A DNA stretch of 64,000 bases, from positions 2,210,487 through 2,274,486 of the forward strand of contig NZ_LFJC01000003.1 in the NCBI RefSeq assembly GCF_002776695.1. The letters are read 5' to 3'. This document shows positions 1 to 7,226 of the stretch, one piece after another (the first letter of the stretch is position 1; every line of letters begins with the position of its first letter). The notes beneath the pieces were generated by a model. That model saw only the letters and a program-made list of their open reading frames with translations, ran no database searches and was not told where the DNA came from. The position numbers were made by a program, and so were the translations under genes. This DNA comes from Bradyrhizobium nitroreducens (lineage in GTDB: Bacteria > Pseudomonadota > Alphaproteobacteria > Rhizobiales > Xanthobacteraceae).

Positions 1-77
1 TCCAGCGTCAGCGAGACGTCGCGGATGTGCGGCACGCCATCGACGGTCCGGGTCACGTGGTCGAGCGTCACGGTCAT
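1..77 (-). CDS. glpS: ABC transporter ATPase, GlpS-like (5' end only)
   Basis: Only the first 25 codons are present; the gene runs off the left edge. The peptide opens MTVTLDHVTRTVDGV and continues HIRDVSLTL, the first strands of an ABC ATPase domain, ending before Walker A would appear. Its ATG overlaps the glpD stop as ATGA, so translation is probably coupled. In Rhizobium the glp cluster continues after glpD with glpS, glpT, glpP, glpQ and glpU, which encode a glycerol importer, and GlpS is one of its two ATPases. The assignment rests on this order plus the short N-terminus. A UgpC-like ATPase is the alternative. Confidence 0.6.
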   Translation of the reverse strand, partial: MTVTLDHVTRTVDGVPHIRDVSLTL

Positions 78-1624
78 GGGCGTCCTCCCGCTTCCAGCAG
101 GGGACTGTGCGGCACAGCGTGGGTCCTGATCCAGTCGTCCAAGGCAGAGATCTCGTCGGCAGATAGTCGCAGGCCGAGCTTGGAGCGGCGCCAGACCACG
201 TCCTCGGCGGTGATGGCCCATTCATTGGCCATGAGGTAGCGGACCTCGCGCTCGGTCAGCGTCGCACCGAAGGCCTGCCCCAGATCGGCCGCCGACTTCG
301 CATCGCCGAGCAGCTTCACGGCCCTCGTGCCGTAGGCGCGCGCCAGCCGCCTTGCATGCTCGTGCGTGAGGAAGGGATAGCCGCGCTGGAGCTCGGCGAT
401 CAGGCCGTCGATGTCGGATACGCTCATGTCACCGCCGGGCAGCGGCCATTTGCCGGTCCAGCCCTCACGCGCCTTTGCGCTGCGCAGATAAGGCGCGAGC
501 CGCTCCAGCGCCTCCTCGGCGAGGCGGCGGTAGGTCGTGATCTTGCCGCCATAGATCGACAACAGCGGCACCCCGCCGGGCGTGTCGAGCTCGAACACGT
601 AGTCGCGCGTCGCGGCCTTGGCTTCGCTCGCGCCGTCGTCATAGAGCGGACGGACGCCGGAATAGGTCCAGACCACGTCGTCCGGCGTCACCGCCCTGGC
701 CAGATACTCGCTGGCCGCCTTGCAGAGATATTCTATCTCCTCCGGCGTCGCCTTCACCTTGGCGGGATCGCCGTCATAGTCGCGGTCCGTCGTGCCGATC
801 AACGTGAAATCGTCCTGGTAAGGGATCACGAAGATGATGCGGCCGTCGGCGTTCTGGAACATGTAGGCGCGGTCGTGGTCGTACAGCTTCCTGACCACGA
901 TGTGCGAGCCCTGGACCAGGCGCACCTTGGCTTTCGCATTGACGCCGGCGCCGCGGCCGAGGACGTCCTCGACCCAGGGCCCGCCGGCATTGACCAGAGC
1001 CTTTGCCTGGATCGACGAGCGCTCACCCGTCAGCGTGTTGACCATGTCGACGGTCCAGAGGCCGTCGGACTGCTTGATATGCGTTGCGCGGGTGCGGGTA
1101 CGAATCTCGGCGCCCTTGTCGGCAGCATCGCGCGCGTTGAGCACGACGAGACGCGCGTCGTCGACGAAGCAGTCGGAATATTCGAACGCGCGGCTGTAGC
1201 GATTCGGGATCAGCGGCTTGCCGACCTCGTCACGCCTGAGGTCGACCGAGCGGGTCGCCGGCAGCAGGTGCCGACCGCCGATGTGATCGTAGAGGAAGAG
1301 GCCGAGACGCAGTAGCCAGGCCGGCCGCAGGCCGGCGTGATGCGGCAAGACGAAACGCAGGGGGCGGATGATGTGGGGCGCGATGCCCCAGAGGATCTCG
1401 CGCTCGATCAGCGCCTCGCGGACCAGCCGAAACTCGTAATATTCGAGATAGCGCAGGCCGCCATGCACCAGCTTGGTCGACCAGGACGATGTCCCGCTCG
1501 CCAAATCGTTCATTTCGCACAGGAAGACGGTATTGCCGCGCCCCACCGCGTCACGCGCGATGCCGCAGCCGTTAACACCGCCTCCGATGATGGCGAGGTC
1601 GAAAATACGCTCCAACAGACGCAT
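74..1624 (-). CDS. glpD: Aerobic glycerol-3-phosphate dehydrogenase
   Basis: FAD enzyme that oxidises sn-glycerol-3-phosphate to dihydroxyacetone phosphate and passes electrons to the quinone pool at the inner face of the membrane. The N-terminus has the dinucleotide-binding motif GGGVNGCG (about residues 14-21), followed by the family-typical SGTSSWSTKLVHGGLRYLE segment. The C-terminal third matches the DAO_C helical domain. The length of 516 residues is normal. The ATG follows a GGGGG stretch. A perfect 11-bp inverted repeat in its promoter region is a candidate GlpR operator. It is the first gene of an operon running into the GlpS-like ATPase. Confidence 0.95.
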   Translation of the reverse strand: MRLLERIFDLAIIGGGVNGCGIARDAVGRGNTVFLCEMNDLASGTSSWSTKLVHGGLRYLEYYEFRLVREALIEREILWGIAPHIIRPLRFVLPHHAGLRPAWLLRLGLFLYDHIGGRHLLPATRSVDLRRDEVGKPLIPNRYSRAFEYSDCFVDDARLVVLNARDAADKGAEIRTRTRATHIKQSDGLWTVDMVNTLTGERSSIQAKALVNAGGPWVEDVLGRGAGVNAKAKVRLVQGSHIVVRKLYDHDRAYMFQNADGRIIFVIPYQDDFTLIGTTDRDYDGDPAKVKATPEEIEYLCKAASEYLARAVTPDDVVWTYSGVRPLYDDGASEAKAATRDYVFELDTPGGVPLLSIYGGKITTYRRLAEEALERLAPYLRSAKAREGWTGKWPLPGGDMSVSDIDGLIAELQRGYPFLTHEHARRLARAYGTRAVKLLGDAKSAADLGQAFGATLTEREVRYLMANEWAITAEDVVWRRSKLGLRLSADEISALDDWIRTHAVPHSPLLEAGGRP

Positions 1625-1657
1625 CCCCCGACGGCCGCCCGTTCCGTCGGGCGGCTA

Positions 1658-1694
1658 CTTTCGTTTTTGATTAGATCACACCGAAAAACGAAAG
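1658..1694. promoter_or_regulatory. Candidate GlpR operator upstream of glpD
   Basis: Perfect 11-bp inverted repeat, CTTTCGTTTTT and AAAAACGAAAG, separated by 15 bp and centred about 55 bp upstream of the glpD ATG. Further GAAAG pentamers follow at 1701-1705 and 1722-1726. DeoR-family GlpR proteins of Rhizobiales are thought to bind repeated TTTCG-type half sites. That link is from memory and is not shown by the sequence. Confidence 0.55.
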
Positions 1695-1915
1695 CAAGAT
1701 GAAAGAGAGGCGGAAGGAAGCGAAAGAGGAACTTTTTTGGGGGCAGTTCGATGGAGAAAAAGGCAGAAGCGAGGGCAAGTCTGAAGGCAAATGGTTCGGT
1801 CGCGCGGCAAAAACGGTCGGCTCCTCTCGCTCCGGCGGGCTCAAGACTTGAAAGTAGAAACATCTCTACATATCATTGACCCACGAAGCATTGTCGCGGC
1901 GAGGACGCACAGAGG

Positions 1916-2167
1916 ATGGCGACCACCCTGACCAGCCGAGAGTTCCACCAGGATACGAGCGGCGCCAAGAAGGCGGCGTCGAAGGGGCCCGTCTTCATCA
2001 CCGACCGCGGCCGTCCGGCGCATGTCCTACTGAGTATCGAAGACTATCTGCGCTTGAGCGGCGGGCACATCAGTCTGGCCGATGCCCTGGCACAGGCGGA
2101 CGCGGATTTCGATTTCGATCCGCCCCGCATCGGCGGTGGGATCTCCAGGCCCGCCGACCTCGATTGA
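1916..2167 (+). CDS. vapB: Antitoxin of a type II module, Phd/YefM-like
   Basis: An 83-residue protein with the Phd/YefM pattern: N-terminal TLTSREFHQDTSGAKKAA, then GPVFITDRGRPAHVLLS and the helix IEDYLRLSG. The N-terminal part binds operator DNA in this family, and the acidic C-terminus (DADFDFDPPR) would wrap the toxin. Its stop overlaps the toxin start as TGATG, the coupled arrangement usual for vapBC and fitAB pairs. A short GTAGA/TCTAC inverted repeat at 1854-1869 lies 46 bp upstream of the ATG and could be an operator, but its arms are only 5 bp. Confidence 0.85.
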   Translation: MATTLTSREFHQDTSGAKKAASKGPVFITDRGRPAHVLLSIEDYLRLSGGHISLADALAQADADFDFDPPRIGGGISRPADLD

Positions 2168-2583
2168 TGTTTCTGCTGGACACCAACGTTGTCTCAGAAC
2201 TGAGGCGCCGGGATAAGGCTGACCGCAACGTCCTCGCTTGGGCCAATGCAGTGCCCGCCGCGAGTTTCTTCATGTCAGCTATCTCAATCCTTGAAATTGA
2301 GCTTGGCGCGCGCCTGATCGCGCGTAAGGACGCCGTGCAAGGTGCGATCCTGCGCACCTGGATCGACGATCATATTCTGGCCCGCTTCGAGGGGCGAATC
2401 CTGACGATCGATACGGCCGTGGCACAGCGTTGCGCGCAACTGCACGTTCCTAATCCGCGGGCTGAGCGCGACGCCCTCATTGCCGCGACCGCGCTCGTTC
2501 ACGGTTTGACGGTCGTGACGCGCAATGTGGGGGATTTCGAACCTACGGGCGTCGCGCTACTTAATCCATGGGACGACGCTTGA
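2167..2583 (+). CDS. vapC: PIN-domain toxin (VapC/FitB type ribonuclease)
   Basis: A 138-residue PIN domain. The acidic Mg2+-binding residues are visible: D5 in FLLDTNVVSEL, E43 in ISILEIELG, D102 in ERDALIAAT, and N120/D123 in VVTRNVGDF. VapC toxins are site-specific RNases that cut tRNA or rRNA and arrest growth when the antitoxin is lost; the target here is unknown. The start codon is set by the one-base overlap with the antitoxin gene. The pair is transcribed against the glp genes that flank it on both sides, and ends 3 bp before the glpR stop codon. Confidence 0.88.
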   Translation: MFLLDTNVVSELRRRDKADRNVLAWANAVPAASFFMSAISILEIELGARLIARKDAVQGAILRTWIDDHILARFEGRILTIDTAVAQRCAQLHVPNPRAERDALIAATALVHGLTVVTRNVGDFEPTGVALLNPWDDA

Positions 2584-2586
2584 GCC

Positions 2587-3432
2587 CTATCGCAGCCGCA
2601 CCACCGGCGCACCCTCCGGTGCCGCATCCTGCACCTCGGCCGGCGCATCGTCGATGTCCGCCCCCTTCGGCAGCGCTTCCACCACTTCGATGCCCTTGCT
2701 GTGGCAGATCGTGGCGAGGCGCTCGGGCAGCTCCTGGTCGGTGACGAAGGTCTGGATCTGGGTGATGTGGGCAATGCGCACCGGCGCGCTGCGGCGCAGT
2801 TTCGTGGAATCGGCGACCAGCATGACGGTACGGGCATTGGCGATGATGGCTTGCGCGACCTGCACCTCGCGATAGTCGAAGTCGAGCAACGCGCCCTCTT
2901 CATCGATCGCGGAGGCGCCGATGATGGCGTAATCGACCTTGAACTGGCCGATCAGCTGCGTCGCGGTCGAGCCGACCACGGCGCCGTCGGCGCGCCGGAC
3001 CGTGCCGCCGGCGACCACCACCTCGATGCGGGGATGACGATAGAGCAGCATCGCGACGTTGAGATTGTTGGTGATGACGAGGAGATCCTCGTGCGAGGTC
3101 AGCGCGCTCGCGACCTCCTCGGTCGTGGTGCCGATGTTGATGAAGAGCGAGCAGCCGTTCGGGATCAGGGAGGCGGCGGCGGCTCCGATCGCCTTCTTCT
3201 CGTCGGCGGCGACGAAGCGCCGCGCCTCATAGGCGAGGTTTTCGACCCCGGAGGCGATGATGGCGCCGCCATGGATGCGGGTGAGCGACCTCCGCTCGCA
3301 GAGGTCGTTGAGATCCTTGCGGATGGTCTGCGCGGAGACTTCGAAGCGGCGCGCGAGCTCCTCGACCATGACACGGCCCGAGGCCCGCGCGATGTTGAGG
3401 ATTTCGGCTTGGCGATGGGTCAGTCCGGTCAC
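2587..3432 (-). CDS. glpR: DeoR-family repressor of glycerol genes
   Basis: A 281-residue DeoR regulator. The N-terminal winged helix (residues about 5-60) reads LTHRQAEILNIARASG and then the recognition region FEVSAQTIRKDLNDLCER with RIHGGAI. The remainder is the DeoR C-terminal sensor domain, including INIGTTTEEVA and VVVAGGTVRRADGAVVG. Members bind a phosphosugar; for GlpR this is sn-glycerol-3-phosphate, which releases repression. Placement next to glpD supports the name. The vapBC pair now separates it from its presumed target promoter. Confidence 0.85.
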   Translation of the reverse strand: MTGLTHRQAEILNIARASGRVMVEELARRFEVSAQTIRKDLNDLCERRSLTRIHGGAIIASGVENLAYEARRFVAADEKKAIGAAAASLIPNGCSLFINIGTTTEEVASALTSHEDLLVITNNLNVAMLLYRHPRIEVVVAGGTVRRADGAVVGSTATQLIGQFKVDYAIIGASAIDEEGALLDFDYREVQVAQAIIANARTVMLVADSTKLRRSAPVRIAHITQIQTFVTDQELPERLATICHSKGIEVVEALPKGADIDDAPAEVQDAAPEGAPVVRLR

Positions 3433-3521
3433 GGCAAAGGCCTCAAATCAGGAGGACGCATGGTGCGGCGGTTCGCGTCTTCGGTCAATGCGCGCGCCGA
3501 TCACGGTTAACGGATGAGGGC

Positions 3522-4196
3522 TCACCATGCCATCGCGGCGGCAAGGCGCGCGAGCAGATCCGGATCGTCGAAGGCACTTGCGGAGTCAACGGCGCCAGCG
3601 CCCACCAGATCGGCATGGCTGAGGCTGGTCCGGATTCCGATCGTCGGAATGCCGGCGGCGGTCGCCGATTGCACGCCGGAGCGCGAATCCTCGAACGCGA
3701 CCGAGGCCGCAGCACTGCCTCCGACGAAGCGCAGCCCCTCCTGATAGGGCAGCGGGTGCGGCTTGCCGTGGGGCAGCTCGTCGCCGATCACGATTGCCTT
3801 GAACCGTTCGGTGATGCCGAGCCCCGCCAGCAGCAGTTCGGCGTTGAGACGCGGCGCATTGGTCACGGCAACCATGGGAACGCCGGACGCGTCCGCACGG
3901 TCGAGCAGCGCCATCAGGCCCGGCAACGGTTCGATCTGCCCGGCCACGAGCGTGCGAAAAATCTCCTCCTTCTCGGCGAGGATCGCGGCACGCCGCGCCG
4001 GTGTTTCGTCGGGCAGGAAGCGCTCGCCGATCGATACATTGGCGAAGCCCTGCAGCTCCCTGGAGAAGCGCGCGTGGTCGAACACATGGCCGCGGGGACC
4101 CAGCACCTGGTTGAAGGCCTTGAGATGCAACGGGTCGGTGTTGGAGAGCGTGCCGTCGATGTCGAACAGCAATGCCCTGCCGATTGCCTCGATCAT
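3522..4196 (-). CDS. HAD-superfamily phosphatase (subfamily IA)
   Basis: A 224-residue HAD hydrolase. Motif I is LLFDIDGTLSNT with nucleophile D12 and acid/base D14; motif II is VAVTNAP; motif III lysine is in HGKPHPLPYQ; motif IV is FEDSRSGVQSA. The helical cap between motifs I and II makes it similar to phosphoglycolate phosphatase or beta-phosphoglucomutase. Lying upstream of glpR on the same strand, it could act on glycerol-phosphate or glycolate-phosphate, but the substrate cannot be read from the sequence. An 89-bp gap separates it from glpR. Confidence 0.85.
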   Translation of the reverse strand: MIEAIGRALLFDIDGTLSNTDPLHLKAFNQVLGPRGHVFDHARFSRELQGFANVSIGERFLPDETPARRAAILAEKEEIFRTLVAGQIEPLPGLMALLDRADASGVPMVAVTNAPRLNAELLLAGLGITERFKAIVIGDELPHGKPHPLPYQEGLRFVGGSAAASVAFEDSRSGVQSATAAGIPTIGIRTSLSHADLVGAGAVDSASAFDDPDLLARLAAAMAW

Positions 4197-4350
4197 TTCT
4201 CTACTTTCCCAAATCCGCGATGCATCAATGCGAAAGACGTATCAATACGGTCTCTCACGCGCAATGACGCATGAACATGACGACAATGCGCCACTCGACA
4301 AAGTCGAGCGCGGCTGCAACACTCATTGCAAGATCAAAAAGGAGGAAACG

Positions 4351-4800
4351 ATGATCAACCGACGCGACCTGGCTCTTTCGACTCTCGCGGTGTCCGCGCT
4401 TGCGCTCTCGACGCCGGCGCTTGCCGCCTCGGCAGACGAAGAGGCGGTGGCGAAAAAGGTCGAGGCCTTCCGCCTCGCCCAGATCGCGGCCGACCCCAAG
4501 GCGCTCGGCGCGCTGTGCTGGGACGATCTGAGCTACAGCCATTCCAGCGGCAAGGTCGAGGACAAGGCGACCTTCATCGCCAACGCCACCGACGGCAAAT
4601 CAAAATTCCTGTCGATCGACTACAAGGATCCGACCATCAAGGTCGTCGGCCCCGCCGCGATCGTGCGCTTCCACTGGGTGGCGGAACAGGAGATGGCGGC
4701 CGATGGGAAGAAAGTGCCGACCAATCTTCACATCCTGATGAACTGGCAGAAGCAGGGCGACGAGTGGAAGCTGCTCTCGCGGGCTGCGACCAAGTTGTGA
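4351..4800 (+). CDS. Exported NTF2-like (SnoaL/DUF4440) protein
   Basis: A 149-residue protein preceded by a strong GGAGG. The N-terminus MINRRDLALSTLAVSALALS ends in TPALAAS, a signal peptide that carries a paired arginine and could use Tat. The mature part is a cone-shaped NTF2-like fold of the DUF4440 kind (EEAVAKKVEAFRLAQIAAD, LSYSHSSGKVEDKATFI, LHILMNWQKQGDEWKLLSR). Such proteins bind small molecules or are isomerases; no specific role is visible. The next gene is a close paralogue without the signal peptide. Confidence 0.8.
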   Translation: MINRRDLALSTLAVSALALSTPALAASADEEAVAKKVEAFRLAQIAADPKALGALCWDDLSYSHSSGKVEDKATFIANATDGKSKFLSIDYKDPTIKVVGPAAIVRFHWVAEQEMAADGKKVPTNLHILMNWQKQGDEWKLLSRAATKL

Positions 4801-4810
4801 TGCGCCTGCT

Positions 4811-4955
4811 CGCCCTCTCCCCTTGTGGGAGAGGGTGGCTCGCCGCGATAGCGGCGAGACGGGTGAGGGGTCGCCATCCTCACAAACAGTTTCGCAAACG
4901 GAGACAACCCCTCATCCGGCGCTTCGCGCCACCTTCTCCCACAAGGGGAGAAGGA
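4811..4955. repeat. Palindromic repeat, family D
   Basis: Two inverted arms, CCCTCTCCCCTTGTGGGAGAG near the left end and CTTCTCCCACAAGGGGAGAAG near the right end, frame about 95 bp. It lies exactly between the two NTF2-like paralogues. A related but different palindrome occurs at 50712-50868. Confidence 0.75.
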
Positions 4956-4963
4956 AGAGGCAG

Positions 4964-5368
4964 ATGGAACATATGATGACACTGAATCGCGATCATGCTG
5001 CCACGACGGACCACGAGGCGGTGGCAAGGAAAGTCGAGGCATTTCGCCTCGCCCAGATCGCAGCCGATCCGAAGGCGCTCGGCGCTCTGTGCGCGGACGA
5101 TCTGAGCTACAGCCATTCCAACGGCTTCCTCGAGGACAAGGCGGCCTTCATCGCCAACGCCACCGACGGCAAGACCGAATTCCTGTCGATTGCCTACAAG
5201 GACCCGACCATCAAGATCGTCGGTCCCGCCGCGGTCGTGCGCTTCCACTGGATGGCCGAGATGATGACCGGCGGACAGAAAGTGGCAAACAGCCTTCACA
5301 TCCTGATGAACTGGCTGAAGCAGGGCGACGACTGGAAGCTGCTGTCGCGCTCCGCGACGAAATTGTGA
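4964..5368 (+). CDS. Cytosolic NTF2-like paralogue of the preceding gene
   Basis: A 134-residue protein, strongly similar over its whole folded domain to the exported protein just upstream (same AFRLAQIAADPKALGALC and FIANATDGK segments). It lacks the signal peptide and begins MEHMMTLNRDHAATTDHE. The ATG at 4964 follows AAGGAAGAGG, which lies in the end of the family D repeat, so the repeat supplies its ribosome-binding site. The function is unknown. It is evidently a tandem duplicate that lost or never had export, and may act on the same ligand in the cytoplasm. Confidence 0.8.
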   Translation: MEHMMTLNRDHAATTDHEAVARKVEAFRLAQIAADPKALGALCADDLSYSHSNGFLEDKAAFIANATDGKTEFLSIAYKDPTIKIVGPAAVVRFHWMAEMMTGGQKVANSLHILMNWLKQGDDWKLLSRSATKL

Positions 5369-5378
5369 TCAACGATTT

Positions 5379-5479
5379 CATTCTGGGACGCGCCGAAAGG
5401 GCGGGCCCGGAATCCGTTGGTCGGCAATTTCTGCAGCGTGAGCAATTCCGGGCTCGCGCGTCGCGCGCCAGGGAATGAC
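5379..5479. repeat. Degenerate palindromic repeat, family A
   Basis: Arms CATTCTGGGACGCGCC and GCGCGCCAGGGAATGAC resemble the family A repeats at 13047, 17907 and 34175 with several mismatches. It sits just downstream of the second NTF2-like gene. Confidence 0.55.
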
Positions 5480-5490
5480 GAGCAAGGCGC

Positions 5491-5682
5491 TTACGCCGCT
5501 TCCTTCACATCACCATTCACCAGCTTGCGAGCAGCACGCTCGGCTTCGCGGGCATTGCGAAAGAGCTGGCCTTCGAGGCGATTGAACTGGTGGGATGAGG
5601 CGAAGAAGCAGTAGCCCCGGTGGCCGCGGACGACGATGCCCGCGGTCTGTGAATTCACTTCGATGATGTAGCTGTCCGGCAT
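5491..5682 (-). CDS. Small conserved hypothetical protein (63 aa)
   Basis: A 63-residue protein beginning MPDSYIIEVNSQTAGIVV, with a compact beta-rich first half (VRGHRGYCFFASS) and a basic helical second half (REAERAARKLVNG). I know similar short proteins from Bradyrhizobium genomes but no function. The start was placed at the internal ATG because the upstream residues look non-coding. It has no signal peptide. The flanking 5683-5903 stretch shows no gene. Confidence 0.6.
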   Translation of the reverse strand: MPDSYIIEVNSQTAGIVVRGHRGYCFFASSHQFNRLEGQLFRNAREAERAARKLVNGDVKEAA

Positions 5683-5903
5683 GGCCCGTAGATTCCTCAG
5701 TGCGGGCAAATAACGGCATCTCTGCCCAAAGGTTCCTGAGGGCAAATCAACCGGTCTCCACCCCGAATCGACGTGCATTGAGTACGCTCGGACCTCATCC
5801 GTTTTATGACCCGTTCTTGGCAAACCCGCGACGCGTTGACCCATCGGCGCCGCGTTTCATCGGTCGCAAATTTTCGTGAGATGGGGCGGAGCGCCGCGCG
5901 CGA

Positions 5904-6335
5904 TTACGTCGCAATGGGCGCGACGGTCGAACGAACTTCCTGCGGGCGGCCGTGCTCGTCGATCGAGACGTAGGTGAAGTTGCCGTCGGTGACGAGAAAC
6001 GGATGCTCCTCCCCGCGACGCAGCGCCCACGCTTCCAGGTGCACGGTGAGCGAGGTGCGGCCCACCCGCACGAGATTGGCGTAGACCGAGACGAGATCGC
6101 CGACATAGACCGCTTTGCGAAAATTCATCGCTTCGATCGCGACCGTCACGGTCCGCGACTTCGCGACCTTCGAAGCAAACACGCCGCCGCCGACATCCAT
6201 CTGGCTCAGCAGCCAGCCGCCGAAGATGTCGCCATTGGCGTTGGTGTCGGCGGGCATCGCCAGCGTACGGATGCAGAGATCGCCGTTCGGCCCGGTGTCG
6301 GTGTTGATAGGGGCGTGGACGTGCGTGTCGGTCAT
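5904..6335 (-). CDS. Acyl-CoA thioesterase, hotdog fold (YciA-like)
   Basis: A 143-residue hotdog-fold thioesterase that hydrolyses acyl-CoA to free acid and CoA. The family signature is present: PADTNANGDIFGGWLLSQMD, where N and D of NGDIFGG line the active site, followed by VTVAIEAMNFRKAVYVGDLV. The start MTDTHVHAPINTD was chosen because GGGAG lies upstream; a longer in-frame extension is arginine-rich and not family-like. It may belong with the lipid genes that follow on the same strand, although it is not tightly spaced to them. Confidence 0.88.
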   Translation of the reverse strand: MTDTHVHAPINTDTGPNGDLCIRTLAMPADTNANGDIFGGWLLSQMDVGGGVFASKVAKSRTVTVAIEAMNFRKAVYVGDLVSVYANLVRVGRTSLTVHLEAWALRRGEEHPFLVTDGNFTYVSIDEHGRPQEVRSTVAPIAT

Positions 6336-6415
6336 ATCGTCGATCTCCCGCGGCTGTCGGTTCTGGATACAAAGCCGCGGCGCCTTGCGCAACATCCCCA
6401 CGAGACGAGCTTGCG

Positions 6416-7168
6416 CTATCCATTGGGCTGCGGCAACCCCACGGTGATTCCGGTATCGCTCAGTTTGCGTTGCCACTCCGCATCGTCGGCCCGCGGCGCG
6501 CGTCCGGTCGTTGCCGTGACCAGCCGTTCCAGCCTGCTCCACAGCCGGAGACGATCACAGGGATAATTGGCCCATCCATTGATGACACAATAGCGGATGG
6601 TGTGGTCACGATGATGACACCAATGATGCTCGGGTGAGCAGACCAGATGCAGCCGTTGCGCCATGCGCAGGGGCAACGGGCGGACCTGCCGGTGCGCGAG
6701 ATTGTGAAAGCTCATGCCAAACAGCATGCAGGTCGCGATCACGAACCAGACGATCATCAGCGCACAGGTGAGCGCGGATGCCGGAAACAGGGCCGTGACG
6801 CCGGCCGCGGCTCCGATCACCACCGCGCTCGGCGCCGCACCAAGAGACGCCTGGTCGAGAAATCCATAGAGCAGGACGTGGCCGGGGTGGCTGTGATGCT
6901 CGCGCGTGATCGCGATGCCGCGGCCGAGCATCCCCTCGTCGAGCCAGGTGTCGACCACCCAATGCACCAGCCCCGAAAAGAGGTCGGCGAGAAAGTATCC
7001 GGCCAGAACCGCCACGATCAACCACGGCCAGTGCAATCCCACCTCGGGATAACGCCCGACGAGATAGCCTGTGCAACAAAGGATCACGACGATATCGGCC
7101 GCGCAGCACAGCCGCGTGATGATGATCTCGCGCAGGGTCGCATGCTTGAAGAACGGGATCGTCGGCAT
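6416..7168 (-). CDS. carF: CarF/TMEM189-type lipid desaturase
   Basis: A 250-residue membrane protein with hydrophobic segments at about 20-40, 46-66 and 114-152 and a histidine array typical of the lipid desaturase (Kua/TMEM189/CarF) family: GLVHWVVDTW (H69, D73), REHHSHPGH (H91, H92, H94), FHNLAHR (H155, H159), PEHHWCHHRDH (H181, H182, H185, H186, H189) and INGWAN (N201). In this family the histidines bind a di-iron centre; CarF and TMEM189 are plasmanylethanolamine desaturases that make the vinyl-ether bond of plasmalogens. Whether this organism makes ether lipids is not known from the window, so the substrate may differ. Confidence 0.8.
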   Translation of the reverse strand: MPTIPFFKHATLREIIITRLCCAADIVVILCCTGYLVGRYPEVGLHWPWLIVAVLAGYFLADLFSGLVHWVVDTWLDEGMLGRGIAITREHHSHPGHVLLYGFLDQASLGAAPSAVVIGAAAGVTALFPASALTCALMIVWFVIATCMLFGMSFHNLAHRQVRPLPLRMAQRLHLVCSPEHHWCHHRDHTIRYCVINGWANYPCDRLRLWSRLERLVTATTGRAPRADDAEWQRKLSDTGITVGLPQPNG

Positions 7169-7226
7169 CGGCGATACTCCCCAAGGGCTCCACCACCCAG
7201 GATAGCATCTTTTCTATCGACAGCCC

